A stretch of 64,000 bases of DNA from an uncultured Draconibacterium sp. GTDB taxonomy: Bacteria > Bacteroidota > Bacteroidia > Bacteroidales > Prolixibacteraceae. The stretch covers positions 3,289,501 through 3,353,500 of the forward strand of contig NZ_OY782038.1 of NCBI RefSeq assembly GCF_963677575.1. The letters run 5' to 3'. A model generated the notes under the pieces. The model worked only from the letters and a program-made list of their open reading frames with translations. It searched no databases and was not told the DNA's origin. The translations under genes were made by a program, and so were the position numbers. The stretch's first letter is position 1; each line of letters opens with the position of its first letter. Of this stretch, positions 25,843 to 35,806 are shown in pieces.

Positions 25843-27033
25843 ATGGGAATATTATTCGAATTTCAAGAGAATATTCTGCGGAATGTAAAGAATGAGTTTA
25901 GACGATATCTGCATGAACGAATAAACTGGAATCAAAGAATGATTGCAATTAAAGGTCCACGTGGTGCGGGAAAAACCACCCTGATGTTGCAACATGTAAA
26001 ATATGATTTGGGATTACCGGAAACAGCGTTATACATAACTGCAGATCACACCTGGTTTTACAATCATACATTACTGGAGACTGCAAATGATTGGTACAAA
26101 CAAGGAGGGAAACTTCTTGTTATTGATGAAGTTCACAAGTATAAAAACTGGTCAGTCGAATTAAAAAATATCTATGATGGCTTGCCTGAACTGAAAATAA
26201 TTTTTTCAGCTTCTTCGGCTTTGGATATATACCGGGGTGAAGCAGATTTAAGCAGAAGAGTTGTAAGTTATATGTTGGCAGGCTTATCATTTCGGGAGTA
26301 TTTACAATTTTCTCATAAAGTCAATTTTGATCCGGTTACAATTGATGATATCTCTACGAATCACCGTAATCTTAGTCGTAAAATAAATGAAGAGCTGAGA
26401 CCACTACCGGCATTCCGAAAATATACGGAGGTGGGTTATCTGCCCATCTTTATTGAAGGGGAAGATTCCTATTTGTTGAAACTGAATCAAGTAATAAATA
26501 CAATTGTAGATACTGATCTGGCCTATATTGCTGCTTATAATTCGGGTACGGCCAACAAAGTAAAAAAATTGCTGGCAGTAATTGCTGAATCCGTACCATT
26601 TAAACCGAATATCGCTGCTCTGTCAAGGAAACTGGATTTGAGTCGTGACAGTGTTTATCAATACATCTACCAGCTTGCCGATGCGCGTTTGTTAAATACC
26701 TTAAGTTCTGAAGGAAAAGGTGTTTCAACTTTGCAGAAACCAGATAAAATATATCTTGAAAATACGAACCTGGCATATGCTTTAAGGAGTAACCCAGATA
26801 TAGGAAATGTTCGTGAAACGTTTGTATTTAACCAGTTACATAATGCCGGACTTCAAGTATATTCACCAAAAGCCGGTGATTTTGTTTTCGACGGTTATAC
26901 TTTGGAGATAGGAGGGAAGAATAAAACCACAACGCAGGTGAAACATTTGGATAATTACCTGATTGTATCTGATGATATTGAGGTTGGAACAGGTAATAAA
27001 GTTCCCATCTGGTTGTTTGGTTTTTTATACTAA
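25843..27033 (+). CDS. AAA-type ATPase with C-terminal DUF4143
   Basis: A 396-residue protein of the widespread ATPase/DUF4143 family. The Walker A motif is GPRGAGKTTL (about residue 41), Walker B is LLVIDEVHKY (about 95) and a sensor-like IIFSASSALDIYRG follows. The C-terminal part has a winged-helix-like stretch and a nuclease-like fold segment (NTNLAYAL...FVFNQL...FVFDG). The role of this family is not established; many are accessory genes. The ATG at 25843 is preferred over a TTG at 25822 lying inside the repeated palindrome. It is monocistronic, ending in a bidirectional terminator. Confidence 0.85.
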   Translation: MGILFEFQENILRNVKNEFRRYLHERINWNQRMIAIKGPRGAGKTTLMLQHVKYDLGLPETALYITADHTWFYNHTLLETANDWYKQGGKLLVIDEVHKYKNWSVELKNIYDGLPELKIIFSASSALDIYRGEADLSRRVVSYMLAGLSFREYLQFSHKVNFDPVTIDDISTNHRNLSRKINEELRPLPAFRKYTEVGYLPIFIEGEDSYLLKLNQVINTIVDTDLAYIAAYNSGTANKVKKLLAVIAESVPFKPNIAALSRKLDLSRDSVYQYIYQLADARLLNTLSSEGKGVSTLQKPDKIYLENTNLAYALRSNPDIGNVRETFVFNQLHNAGLQVYSPKAGDFVFDGYTLEIGGKNKTTTQVKHLDNYLIVSDDIEVGTGNKVPIWLFGFLY

Positions 27034-27072
27034 AACCGATTGGGGAGTAGATCATTTTCTACCCCGGAAAAA

Positions 27073-27104
27073 AGGGCCTGATATCGAAAAGAATATCAAG
27101 CCCT
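27073..27104. terminator. Bidirectional terminator
   Basis: A 12-bp stem (AGGGCCTGATAT with ATATCAAGCCCT, one mismatch) with an 8-nt loop lies between the convergent ATPase and esterase genes. Confidence 0.75.
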
Positions 27105-27130
27105 ATTTATTCCTATAAAAATGATAAGAT

Positions 27131-27970
27131 TTACTCTCCCTTCGCTTTTTCAAAAAAGTGATGAAAGAATACACTTTGAAAAGCAATTGAGTTTTGCCAG
27201 TATTCCCAGGTATGTCCTCCGGGTCTGGTAGTAAAATCGTGTGGAATATTTCGTTCAAGGAGTTTTTCGTGTAGGCTGCAATTTACGCCGTAAAAGAAAT
27301 CGCTTACACCACAATCAATTGTAATTTGAAGCGATCCGGGCGTAAGTTTATAAACAAGATTGATAACGGTGTTTTCTTCCCAGTTTTCTTTGTTTTCAGC
27401 GTAATTGCCCAGTCTTTTCGAAATATCCCAGTTGTTGGGGAACGGACGAATATCAACTCCGCCGCTCATGCTTCCTGCTGCGCCATAAACATCCTGGTTT
27501 CTGAAAGCAAGGTACAACGCACCGTGTCCGCCCATACTTAATCCGGTAATGGCACGTCCTTCGCGTGATGCAATTGTGCTAAAAGAGTCGTCGACCCAGT
27601 TAACTAATTCATGTGCTACGTAGGTTTCGTATTTTATGCTGTTGTCAATCGGGCTATCGAAATACCAGCTCGAAAAAGCGCCGTCGGGGCAAACGATAAT
27701 AAACTGATACAGATCTGCATAGTCTTTAATTTCAGGCACTTTAGTTATCCAGGCGTTTTGATTGTCGCTATAACCGTGTAGCAGGTAAAGAACCGGATAC
27801 GAGTTGTTTTCAGAATAACCTTCCGGAATAATTACAACTGTTTCTATGTCTTTATCCATCGATTGACTATGCGTTGATAGGTGTTGAACCTTGGCCGCTT
27901 TACTTTGTAGCACTGCACCGGTAACCACGAATAGTGCAATGATTACCTTAAGAAAAAGTGTTCTTTTCAT
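27131..27970 (-). CDS. Secreted alpha/beta-hydrolase esterase (CE1/esterase D-like)
   Basis: A 279-residue protein with a signal peptide (MKRTLFLKVIIALFVVTGAV, cleavage near SKAA). The family motifs are visible: the oxyanion stretch LYLLHGYSDNQNAW, the nucleophile elbow TGLSMGGHGA and a late His in GGHTWEYW. CE1-type members remove acetyl or feruloyl groups from xylan, and the gene lies beside the xylan locus, so an acyl-xylan esterase role is likely but not proven. Alternative in-frame starts at 27982 and 28030 exist. An IS630-type element has inserted about 70 bp upstream of the start. Confidence 0.8.
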   Translation of the reverse strand: MKRTLFLKVIIALFVVTGAVLQSKAAKVQHLSTHSQSMDKDIETVVIIPEGYSENNSYPVLYLLHGYSDNQNAWITKVPEIKDYADLYQFIIVCPDGAFSSWYFDSPIDNSIKYETYVAHELVNWVDDSFSTIASREGRAITGLSMGGHGALYLAFRNQDVYGAAGSMSGGVDIRPFPNNWDISKRLGNYAENKENWEENTVINLVYKLTPGSLQITIDCGVSDFFYGVNCSLHEKLLERNIPHDFTTRPGGHTWEYWQNSIAFQSVFFHHFFEKAKGE

Positions 27971-28090
27971 ACTATTATTCATATTTTTTTGAGCGTTTAA
28001 AATTAGCGACAAAAAATTTATGTTAGGCATAATTCATGATTTAATACCAATATTGTTATGTAATGCCGCATAAATTTATTATCTTCGATC

Positions 28091-28603
28091 ATGGGAAAGA
28101 AAGCCTATTTGGAGATAAAAGAATCGGTAGCTGAGCTACAAAAACTGTTGGTAAAACAAAAATCATTTCAGGCAGGAAAACGGCTCAGGAGTTTAATTGA
28201 AATAAAATCCGGCAGGTTTAGTACCCGTCAAGAACTTGCAGACTATTTATGTGTGCACAAAAGGACTCTTGAAAGATGGATCAATAGTTACAAATCCGGA
28301 GGTATTTCAGAGTTGCTATCCGACAAGCCAAAAGTCAAACGATCAAAAATTATTACGCCTGCAATTCATCAAGGTCTTGAGCAAAGAGTCAATGACCCGC
28401 ATAATCCGTTCCAGGGGTATTGGGATGCCCAGAACTGGGTATATCAGGAATATGGGGTAGAAATAAAATATCAACGTATCCGGGAATACCTGATAAAACA
28501 TTTCAAAACCAAGGTAAAAAGCCCACGGAAATCACATATTAAGAAAGACAAACAGGCCGAAGAAGCCTTTTTAAAAACTACCAAACACATTCCACGCACT
28601 TAG
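28091..28603 (+). CDS. IS630-family transposase, N-terminal part
   Basis: A 170-residue frame with the helix-turn-helix DNA-binding region (STRQELADYLCVHKRTLERWINSYKSGG) and a second winged-helix segment (PFQGYWDAQNWVYQEYGVEIKYQRI). It ends in a non-family tail, so the family homology continues in another frame after about 28575. A shift of +1 (or -2) near the TTTTTAAAAA run at 28568-28577 joins both parts. Confidence 0.8.
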   Translation: MGKKAYLEIKESVAELQKLLVKQKSFQAGKRLRSLIEIKSGRFSTRQELADYLCVHKRTLERWINSYKSGGISELLSDKPKVKRSKIITPAIHQGLEQRVNDPHNPFQGYWDAQNWVYQEYGVEIKYQRIREYLIKHFKTKVKSPRKSHIKKDKQAEEAFLKTTKHIPRT

Positions 28604-29159
28604 AAAGAGTCTGGATAAAAATAACTACAACAGTGTTAACTTGTATTTTCAAGATGAAAGCCGCTTTGGGCTGATGAGCCATATTGGAAAATGTGTGACA
28701 GCCCGTGGGGTGAGGCCGGTTATTAGCTACCAGCACAAATTTGCATCTACCTATTTGTATGGCAGTTATTCTCCTGTTAATGGTGATTCGTTTGTTTGGG
28801 AGATCGATGGTGTCAATGTGAATATATTCGAGGCTTACTTAAATGCCTTTTCCAAACACAAGCCAGAAGAATATAAGATTGTAGTTGTTGACAATGCGGG
28901 GTTTCATTCTACAAAGAACATAGAGGTACCGAGCAATATATATTTGCTAAATATTCCACCTTACACCCCGGAGTTAAATCCATGTGAACAAGTTTGGCAA
29001 TACATTAAAACAAGGTTCAAAAACCAACTATTTGAGGACATGGAAAAACTAAGGCAATGGCTGTGGCGTATATCAAACAATATGGGAACAGAAACAATTA
29101 AATCGATTACAGGAAATCATCACTTCTTAAATGCATTTAATGCGGCATTTAAGAACTAA
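28575..29159 (+). pseudogene. IS630-family transposase, C-terminal DDE part
   Basis: The frame carries FHALRKSLDKNN followed by the catalytic set: Asp in YFQDESRFGL, Asp in VVVDNAGFHS and Glu in PYTPELNPCEQVW. No normal start codon opens it, so it is expressed only if ribosomes shift frame from the first part; otherwise the element is inactive. IS630 relatives sometimes use programmed shifting, and the A/T run at the junction would suit that. Confidence 0.75.
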
Positions 29160-29288
29160 ATTGGTATAATACTTTCGTGCATCACCTTTAATGGGAAATT
29201 CACAAAATTTCAAAAAAGTGAAAAGTAAGTTCGGCACAATTAAAATGGAAGTGTTTAATAAAATTGCCTTGATTGACAGGGTATCATA

Positions 29289-32200
29289 TTAGTCGCTTTG
29301 CTGTTTACTGGCAAACTCGGTAGGAGACATGCCGTAATAACTTTTAAACGAGTTACTAAAATGCGACAGGTTGGTATAACCCAGCGAAAAAGCCACTTCG
29401 CTAATGGTTAGCTTTTTATTCGTGAGCAGGTAAGTAGCCTGTTTCATGCGGATGTTGCGTATAAAATCGCGCGCCGACTGGTTGGTGAGTTCTTTTAATT
29501 TGCGGTGCATATGTACACGGCTGATGCCAACTCCTTCGGCCAGCATTTCCACATTCAGTTTTTCGTTCGAGATGTTATTTTTAATGATGGTCATTACTTT
29601 TTCCATCAGAATTTCGTCGTGCGATTTCAGCTCAATTTGCTCCACATCAAACTGTCTGCTTTCGGCTTGTAGTTGCTCAACAATTTTCTTGCGGTTCTCC
29701 AGAATATTTGCAATTATCTTCTTTAGGAATTCGCTGCTAAAAGGTTTTACGATGTACATGTCGGCACCGGTTTCAATACCTTCGGCCCGGTTTTCATCTC
29801 TCGACAGCGCGGTTAACAGCACCACCGGAATATGACTGGTTTGTACGTTACCCTTTATCTTTTTGCAGAGGGTAATTCCGTCCATTTCCGGCATCATAAT
29901 ATCGCTGATCACAAGGCTCGGTTTTTCCTCCATGAGTAGTTCAAAGGCTACTTTTCCATCAGCAGCACTAATTACAGTGTACTGGTCAGAAAGTTCGTTG
30001 ATGAGGTAGTCTCTGATTTCCTGTTCATCGTCGACCACAAGAATTTTGTAGATTTTTTTACCACCTTTTTTATCGTTTGCCACGGTATTAGAAATGTTGG
30101 AGAAGAACTGACGGTGAATGCGGTTTAGCGGCGCCGGCAAAGAACTTTCGCTTGTTACAAGGTCATCGGTCGGTAAGTGAGCGTTGCCCAGAGGCAGCTC
30201 GATGATAAACCGTGAGCCGGGGCCATCGCTTTTGTTTTCTGCATTTAACGCGCCTTTGTGAAGGTTTACCAGTGCCCGCGATAGGTGCAGGCCAACGCCG
30301 GTTCCACCGCGGTGCGACGGATCTTTTGATTCCACCTGGTAAAAACGGTTGAAAATGCGTTCGATCTCCGTTTCTTTAATCCCGACTCCAGTATCGCTAA
30401 CAACAATTTTAACAGCATCAACAAGCTTTTTTTTATCGGTTTTCATTACTGATCGTTTGATGCTCAGTTCTATACTTCCTTCGGCAGGTGTAAACTTGAA
30501 AGCGTTCGACAAAAGGTTGAGAATTACCTTTTCGAAATTCAGCGGGTCGATCCAAACTTCAATTGATTCATCCGGCGCATGAATATTAAAATTAATGTTT
30601 TTTTCGGTAGCCAGAATTTCGTATGATTGCGCAATTTCGCGGATAAAATTATACAGGTTCGTCTTTTGGAATTTCACTAAAATCACACCTTTGTCAATCC
30701 GTCGAACATCCATTAGCTGGTTTACCAAACGCGAGATCCGGTTAGCATTCTGATCGATAATATTGTACAACCGCGAAGTTTTCGGGTCGGTTTTTTGCAG
30801 CATCAGCTTTTCAATCGGATCGATGATTAAGGTAAGCGGCGTTTTAATTTCGTGCGAAATATTGATGAAAAACTGCATTTTCATTTCGTTCATTTTCTCC
30901 AAATGACGGCGCTTGATCATTTCTTGATAAAGTCTTACAATCCCGAAAAACAAGGTGCCCAAAAGCAAGATCCACAGTATTTTTGCCCAAACGGTTTTGT
31001 ACCAACGCGGGTAAATAATAATGGTGAGTTCGCGGGGTTTCGAGTATAATCCTTTGTCAACACCGCGTATCTTAAAAAGGTAAGTGCCGTAGTGCAGGTT
31101 AGTATAAGTGGCACGCCGGTTTTGTGCGTTGGTACTGATCCAGTTTTCGTCGAAACCTTCCATCATGTACTGGTAGCTTATGCGCGACTGGCTGGCCAAT
31201 TCGCCCGAAGTGAAACCGATGGAAAAAACATTGTCGCGCTCGTGCAAACGAACGGTGTCGGCCAACACAATCGATTTTTTCAGAATAACATGTTTTCCCG
31301 ATTTGTCGCCAATTTCAACAGGTTGGTTAAAGCGGTTAAATCCGGTTAACAGCACATCACGAATTCTTCTCGAATAATCGAGGTAATTGCGCTTAATTTC
31401 GGTCATACCGTTAATTCCGCCAAAAAACAATTCGTTCTTTTCGCTTCGGTAAGTGGCATTTTTGTAGAACTCGTTGGCCTGAATTCCATCGTAGGCGTAG
31501 TAGTTGGTAAATGTGTTGTCATCCGGGTCGAAACGCGAAAGACCATCGTGTGTGCTTACCCATATTTTACCAAATTCATCTTCGTTTATGGCGCTAATTA
31601 CGTTGTTGCATAAACCGTCGTCGGTACTGTAAAAACGGGTTTCAAAACTACTTGCATCAATGCGCGCAAGACCACTGTATGTTCCCCCCCAAATATTTCC
31701 ATAGCTATCATTTTGAATGGCGATAACAGTATTGTTGCGCAATGTGCCATTGGCCGTGTTAAAGTGTGTAATTTCTTTTTTATCAGCATTGTACAAAAGT
31801 AACCCAACATAAGTGCCCAGCCAAAGGTTTTGATTCCGGTCGATAAATATGCTGTTTATCCACATGGGGAGCTGGCTGTTTAGTTCATCGTTGTTCGACA
31901 ATCCTTGCCAAAAAGTTTCTGTCTCAGGATCGAAACGGCAAATACCGCCGCCTAAAGTTCCCAGCCAAAGCATTCCCGATCTGTCTTCGGCAATACAGGT
32001 AATATTATCGTTGCTAATACTGTTCGCATTTTCCGGATCGTGCTTATAGTTTTTAATTGCACCGGTTTGTTTGTTGTAGCGAATCAGGCCGTTAAAGTAG
32101 GTTCCCAGCCACACATAATCATCGTTTCCGTTGTGGATGGTAAGAATATTGTTGGCATCACCGTCCTGATTTTCGTTGTTTAAAAGTACGTGTTCAATGT

Positions 32201-33368
32201 TGTTGTTTTGGCGGTTAATTTGGTAAACACCATCGCCGTCGGTACCCACCCATAGTTTTCCTTCGATGCCGGCAATGGAGGTTACACAGCTTGATCCGAT
32301 ACTGTTTTCGCCAAAAGCGTGATAGCCGTAATGCTGGAAAATCTCGGGTGTCTCGGGAAAAAGATACAGGCCTTTTTGAAAAACGCTTGCCCATATATTT
32401 CCGCCGTTATCTTCGAGTAAGGAGTGAATTTTGCTTTTTGAAAAATCGAATGGCGAAGTGTTTGGCGAGTAGCTTTCCAAAAGTTGATTTTCCGGATTAT
32501 AGCGTTTCAGACCAAAACCATCGATACCTACCCACAAACGTTTTTTCGAGTCGAAAAGCAAACTCTTTACAGGCAACACGGTTTCGTCTTTTTTATCTGA
32601 ATTGATTTGAACGATTTTACCGTTGTTTTTCTGAATCTGTACTAAGCCACCTTTTAAACTTCCTACATAAATATTCCCGAGATCATCTTCGCAAATCGAC
32701 GATATATTGTTGCTGGGCAGTTCTTTTCCGTTATCTGATGTTTGGGTGTACACCTGAACTTCTCCGCTTACCGGGTTGTAGGTATTCAGCCCGTCATTTT
32801 CGGAGCCGATCCACAAAACACCGTCCGAATCCTGAAATACAATCCTCAGGTTTTGGCTACACAGTTGTTTATTCAGCGTTTCGTTGTAGTCAACATTACC
32901 TGTTTCGTGCTCAATCCTGATTAGTCCGTACCCGGAAGTTGTCATCCAAATATCGTTATTGATATCCATAATAATCGAGCTAATGTAAAGGTGAATGCGC
33001 TCGTCGGAAATATAAAGCGGTATTTCAGTAAACGACTCACTCTCGGGATGATAAATCTGCAAACCATTTATTTGGCCAACAAGCAGATTGCCGTTACTGT
33101 CTTCGTTAAGTGCGGTTACAAAGTTATTTTTCAGTGAATTGTCGTCGTTCGGAGTTGCAAAGAATGTTTTAAAATGTATCCCGTCAAAACGGTTTAAACC
33201 ATCTTCGGTAGCCACCCAGATAAAACCTTTTTTATCCTGGTGCATGGCATTTATTAAACTGTTTGATAAACCTTCCCGATAGTCGAAAAAATTATTGCTT
33301 TGCGCGTGTGTAAGGCACGGTAAAATGATCAAACAAACCAATGCAAAGATGAAATTTCTGACGTTCAT
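29289..33368 (-). CDS. Hybrid two-component system regulator (HTCS) of the xylan locus
   Basis: A 1359-residue membrane protein combining all parts of a two-component system. In order: signal peptide (cleavage after THAQ), periplasmic two-bladed propeller sensor of Reg_prop repeats with many IWVATEDGLNRFDG-type units (to about 700), a Y_Y_Y domain (about 730-800), a membrane helix (WAKILWILLLGTLFFGIV), a HisKA H-box ISHEIKTPLTL, an HATPase domain (about 950-1070), a receiver with VVDDEQ and SDIMMPEMDG, and a C-terminal AraC helix-turn-helix. It should sense a xylan fragment and activate the divergent genes. The ATG at 33368 gives a clean signal peptide. Confidence 0.95.
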   Translation of the reverse strand: MNVRNFIFALVCLIILPCLTHAQSNNFFDYREGLSNSLINAMHQDKKGFIWVATEDGLNRFDGIHFKTFFATPNDDNSLKNNFVTALNEDSNGNLLVGQINGLQIYHPESESFTEIPLYISDERIHLYISSIIMDINNDIWMTTSGYGLIRIEHETGNVDYNETLNKQLCSQNLRIVFQDSDGVLWIGSENDGLNTYNPVSGEVQVYTQTSDNGKELPSNNISSICEDDLGNIYVGSLKGGLVQIQKNNGKIVQINSDKKDETVLPVKSLLFDSKKRLWVGIDGFGLKRYNPENQLLESYSPNTSPFDFSKSKIHSLLEDNGGNIWASVFQKGLYLFPETPEIFQHYGYHAFGENSIGSSCVTSIAGIEGKLWVGTDGDGVYQINRQNNNIEHVLLNNENQDGDANNILTIHNGNDDYVWLGTYFNGLIRYNKQTGAIKNYKHDPENANSISNDNITCIAEDRSGMLWLGTLGGGICRFDPETETFWQGLSNNDELNSQLPMWINSIFIDRNQNLWLGTYVGLLLYNADKKEITHFNTANGTLRNNTVIAIQNDSYGNIWGGTYSGLARIDASSFETRFYSTDDGLCNNVISAINEDEFGKIWVSTHDGLSRFDPDDNTFTNYYAYDGIQANEFYKNATYRSEKNELFFGGINGMTEIKRNYLDYSRRIRDVLLTGFNRFNQPVEIGDKSGKHVILKKSIVLADTVRLHERDNVFSIGFTSGELASQSRISYQYMMEGFDENWISTNAQNRRATYTNLHYGTYLFKIRGVDKGLYSKPRELTIIIYPRWYKTVWAKILWILLLGTLFFGIVRLYQEMIKRRHLEKMNEMKMQFFINISHEIKTPLTLIIDPIEKLMLQKTDPKTSRLYNIIDQNANRISRLVNQLMDVRRIDKGVILVKFQKTNLYNFIREIAQSYEILATEKNINFNIHAPDESIEVWIDPLNFEKVILNLLSNAFKFTPAEGSIELSIKRSVMKTDKKKLVDAVKIVVSDTGVGIKETEIERIFNRFYQVESKDPSHRGGTGVGLHLSRALVNLHKGALNAENKSDGPGSRFIIELPLGNAHLPTDDLVTSESSLPAPLNRIHRQFFSNISNTVANDKKGGKKIYKILVVDDEQEIRDYLINELSDQYTVISAADGKVAFELLMEEKPSLVISDIMMPEMDGITLCKKIKGNVQTSHIPVVLLTALSRDENRAEGIETGADMYIVKPFSSEFLKKIIANILENRKKIVEQLQAESRQFDVEQIELKSHDEILMEKVMTIIKNNISNEKLNVEMLAEGVGISRVHMHRKLKELTNQSARDFIRNIRMKQATYLLTNKKLTISEVAFSLGYTNLSHFSNSFKSYYGMSPTEFASKQQSD

Positions 33369-33594
33369 AAGTACCGCTTCTGAATAGTTGCTAAGGTAGC
33401 AAAATAGTTTAAAAATTAGGGGAATGTAACGGCTATACAACTATTTGTAACCAGAAGAAAACTGATGTTACAATTGCTAAAAACCCCGTAACCGACGGAT
33501 AAACCTATTAGCGGCTCATTGTGGTAATTTTACAAATGGATTTTTGTCGGTTTCCGATCGAAATTTTGAAACCAAACTGAATAGGACTTAACTG

Positions 33595-35745
33595 ATGAAA
33601 CTAAATTTAAAACAAACTGTGGTTTTGGTGCTGTTTTTTGCTGTGCATAATTTTGTTATGGCAGCCAATTCTGAAGATGGTTCAAAACTCTGGTTCACCA
33701 ATTTCGCATTGCCGCTATCATACAACGGACCGAAAATATCATCGGTGGTAATTTCCGAAAAGTCTCCAACATTCGATTTAATTCACAACGAACTTACAGG
33801 TAGTCTGGACAACTTGTTTAACCAGAAAACCAAAAGCAAAGCAAAAACCGTTGCCGGAAGTGTTTATGTTGGCACTTTTAACGATGAGTTTATTGCTGAA
33901 GCTATTTCTGCCGAAAACATTAAAAACTGCGGAAGTGAAGGTTTTGTGATAAAGTACCTGGCTGATGAGGATGTAACTATAATTGCAGCTAAAACCGACA
34001 AAGGTTGTTTGTACGGAACCTATCATTTTTTACGCACGTTACGAACAAATCCGCAAACAATCATTTCATCTGCAATTGTTGAAAATCCGTCATACGACCG
34101 CAGGATTCTGAATCATTGGGATAATCTCGATGGAACAGTTGAAAGAGGTTATGCCGGCCATTCCATATGGCTTTGGGATGAGTTGCCTGAGAAACTCAAT
34201 CTGCGAATAATTGAATACGCGCGCGCAAATGCATCAATAGGAATTAACGGAACGGTTTTGAATAATGTAAATGCCAGCCCCGATATTTTAAAAGATGAAT
34301 ACCTGCAAAAAGTTAAGGTAGTTGCCGATGCGCTTCGTCCGTATGGAATTCGGGTGTATTTATCGGTGAATTTTTCGTCGCCAAAAATACTGGGAGGTTT
34401 GCCGGATTCTGATCCGCTAAAACCTGCAGTAAAAAGCTGGTGGGAAAACAAAGTGGCAGAAATTTACCAAATCATTCCTGATTTTGGCGGTTTTTTGGTA
34501 AAAGCCAATTCAGAGGGGCAGCCCGGTCCGCAGGACTATGGCCGAACACATGCCGATGGTGCCAACATGCTCGCTGATGCTTTAAATCCGTACAAGGGAA
34601 TAATAATGTGGCGTGCTTTTGTGTACAATCCTTCGGGCGGCGACCGAGCGAAACAAGCATACAAAGAGTTTAAACCGCTCGATGGACAATTCCGAAAAAA
34701 TGTGATGATCCAGGTGAAAAACGGGCCGGTTGATTTTCAGCCGCGCGAACCCATTAGCCCGCTGTTTGGTGCTATGGAACACACTACTTTAATTCCCGAA
34801 CTTCAGATCACAAAAGAATACCTGGGATTTTCCGATCATTGGGCATATCTGGGCACTTTGTTTCAGGAATTTCTGCAAACTGATACTTACCAAAAAGGCA
34901 GGAACACAACAGTGGCGCGTGTTACCGACGGTGAAATATACGACGACTCGATTACCTGCATTGCCGGAGTGGCAAACATTGGGCAAGATATAAACTGGTG
35001 CGGAAGTCATTCGGCACAAGCCAACTGGTATGTTTTTGGGCGTTTGGCCTGGAACCCGGATTTAAGAGCCAGAGAAATTGCAACCGAATGGCTGGAACAG
35101 ACTTTCTCGCACAACAATACTTTTGTTGACGAGATGAGCCAGGTAATGATGGAATCGCGCGAAGCGGTGGTGAATTATATGACACCGCTTGGTTTGCATC
35201 ACCTCATGGGATGGAGCCACCATTACGGCCCCGAGCCCTGGTGCGAAGTTCCGGGCGCGCGCCCGGACTGGCTGCCAACTTATTACCATAAAGCCGATTC
35301 GTTTGGTATTGGTTTTAACCGTTCGTCAACCGGAAGTAATGCCGTAGAGCAATATGCCGAGCCCTTGCAAAGTATGTTCGACGATCCGCAACTGTGCCCT
35401 GAGAAATTTCTGTTGTGGTTTCATCATCTGCCGTGGAATTACACCATGAGCAACGGCCGCGAACTGTGGGACGAGCTGTGCTACAAATACAGCGAAGGTG
35501 TAACACAGGCTAAACGTTTCAGAGCCATCTGGCAAAACATGGAAGAATATGTTGATGAGCGCCGCTTTAAAGAAACAAGCGACAAACTCGAAACACAAGT
35601 ACAAGAAGCCATTTGGTGGCGCGATGCCTGTTTGCTGTATTTCCAAACTTTTTCCAAACGCGAAATTCCGGCAGAACTGGACAAACCCGTTCATAAGCTG
35701 GACGAACTAAAACACTTAAAATTTGATATGACACACCACAACTAA
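33595..35745 (+). CDS. Alpha-glucuronidase, GH67
   Basis: A 716-residue exo-acting glycosidase that removes (4-O-methyl)glucuronic acid from the non-reducing-end xylose of xylo-oligosaccharides. It has a signal peptide (about 1-23), the family stretch LNHWDNLDGTVERGYAG, and the candidate catalytic residues in KANSEGQPGPQ (Glu), NGPVDFQPREP (Asp) and LIPELQITKEY (Glu), as known for GH67. Its periplasmic export places it after outer-membrane import. First gene of the locus, divergent from the HTCS across 226 bp; the next gene is susC. Confidence 0.93.
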   Translation: MKLNLKQTVVLVLFFAVHNFVMAANSEDGSKLWFTNFALPLSYNGPKISSVVISEKSPTFDLIHNELTGSLDNLFNQKTKSKAKTVAGSVYVGTFNDEFIAEAISAENIKNCGSEGFVIKYLADEDVTIIAAKTDKGCLYGTYHFLRTLRTNPQTIISSAIVENPSYDRRILNHWDNLDGTVERGYAGHSIWLWDELPEKLNLRIIEYARANASIGINGTVLNNVNASPDILKDEYLQKVKVVADALRPYGIRVYLSVNFSSPKILGGLPDSDPLKPAVKSWWENKVAEIYQIIPDFGGFLVKANSEGQPGPQDYGRTHADGANMLADALNPYKGIIMWRAFVYNPSGGDRAKQAYKEFKPLDGQFRKNVMIQVKNGPVDFQPREPISPLFGAMEHTTLIPELQITKEYLGFSDHWAYLGTLFQEFLQTDTYQKGRNTTVARVTDGEIYDDSITCIAGVANIGQDINWCGSHSAQANWYVFGRLAWNPDLRAREIATEWLEQTFSHNNTFVDEMSQVMMESREAVVNYMTPLGLHHLMGWSHHYGPEPWCEVPGARPDWLPTYYHKADSFGIGFNRSSTGSNAVEQYAEPLQSMFDDPQLCPEKFLLWFHHLPWNYTMSNGRELWDELCYKYSEGVTQAKRFRAIWQNMEEYVDERRFKETSDKLETQVQEAIWWRDACLLYFQTFSKREIPAELDKPVHKLDELKHLKFDMTHHN

Positions 35746-35806
35746 TAGAAACTAAATAACACTTCTCTTTTGATAAGAAAGTAACTAATAATCAAATTTA
35801 ATAACT

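Larger units (their letters stand above)
28044..29166 (+). mobile_element. IS630-family insertion sequence with a frame break
   Basis: The ends carry matching terminal inverted repeats: TACCAAT (28045-28051) and ATTGGTA (29160-29166) continue inward with conserved ATGCCGCAT blocks. A TA dinucleotide borders each end (28042-28043 and 29167-29168), the target expected for IS630/Tc1-type elements, although the left one is offset by one base from a perfectly symmetric end. The transposase is split over two frames. Confidence 0.8.

Noticed and set aside
25843..27033. Anti-phage defence gene
   Set aside because: Only a lone DUF4143 ATPase is present; no nuclease, toxin or other defence partner adjoins it.
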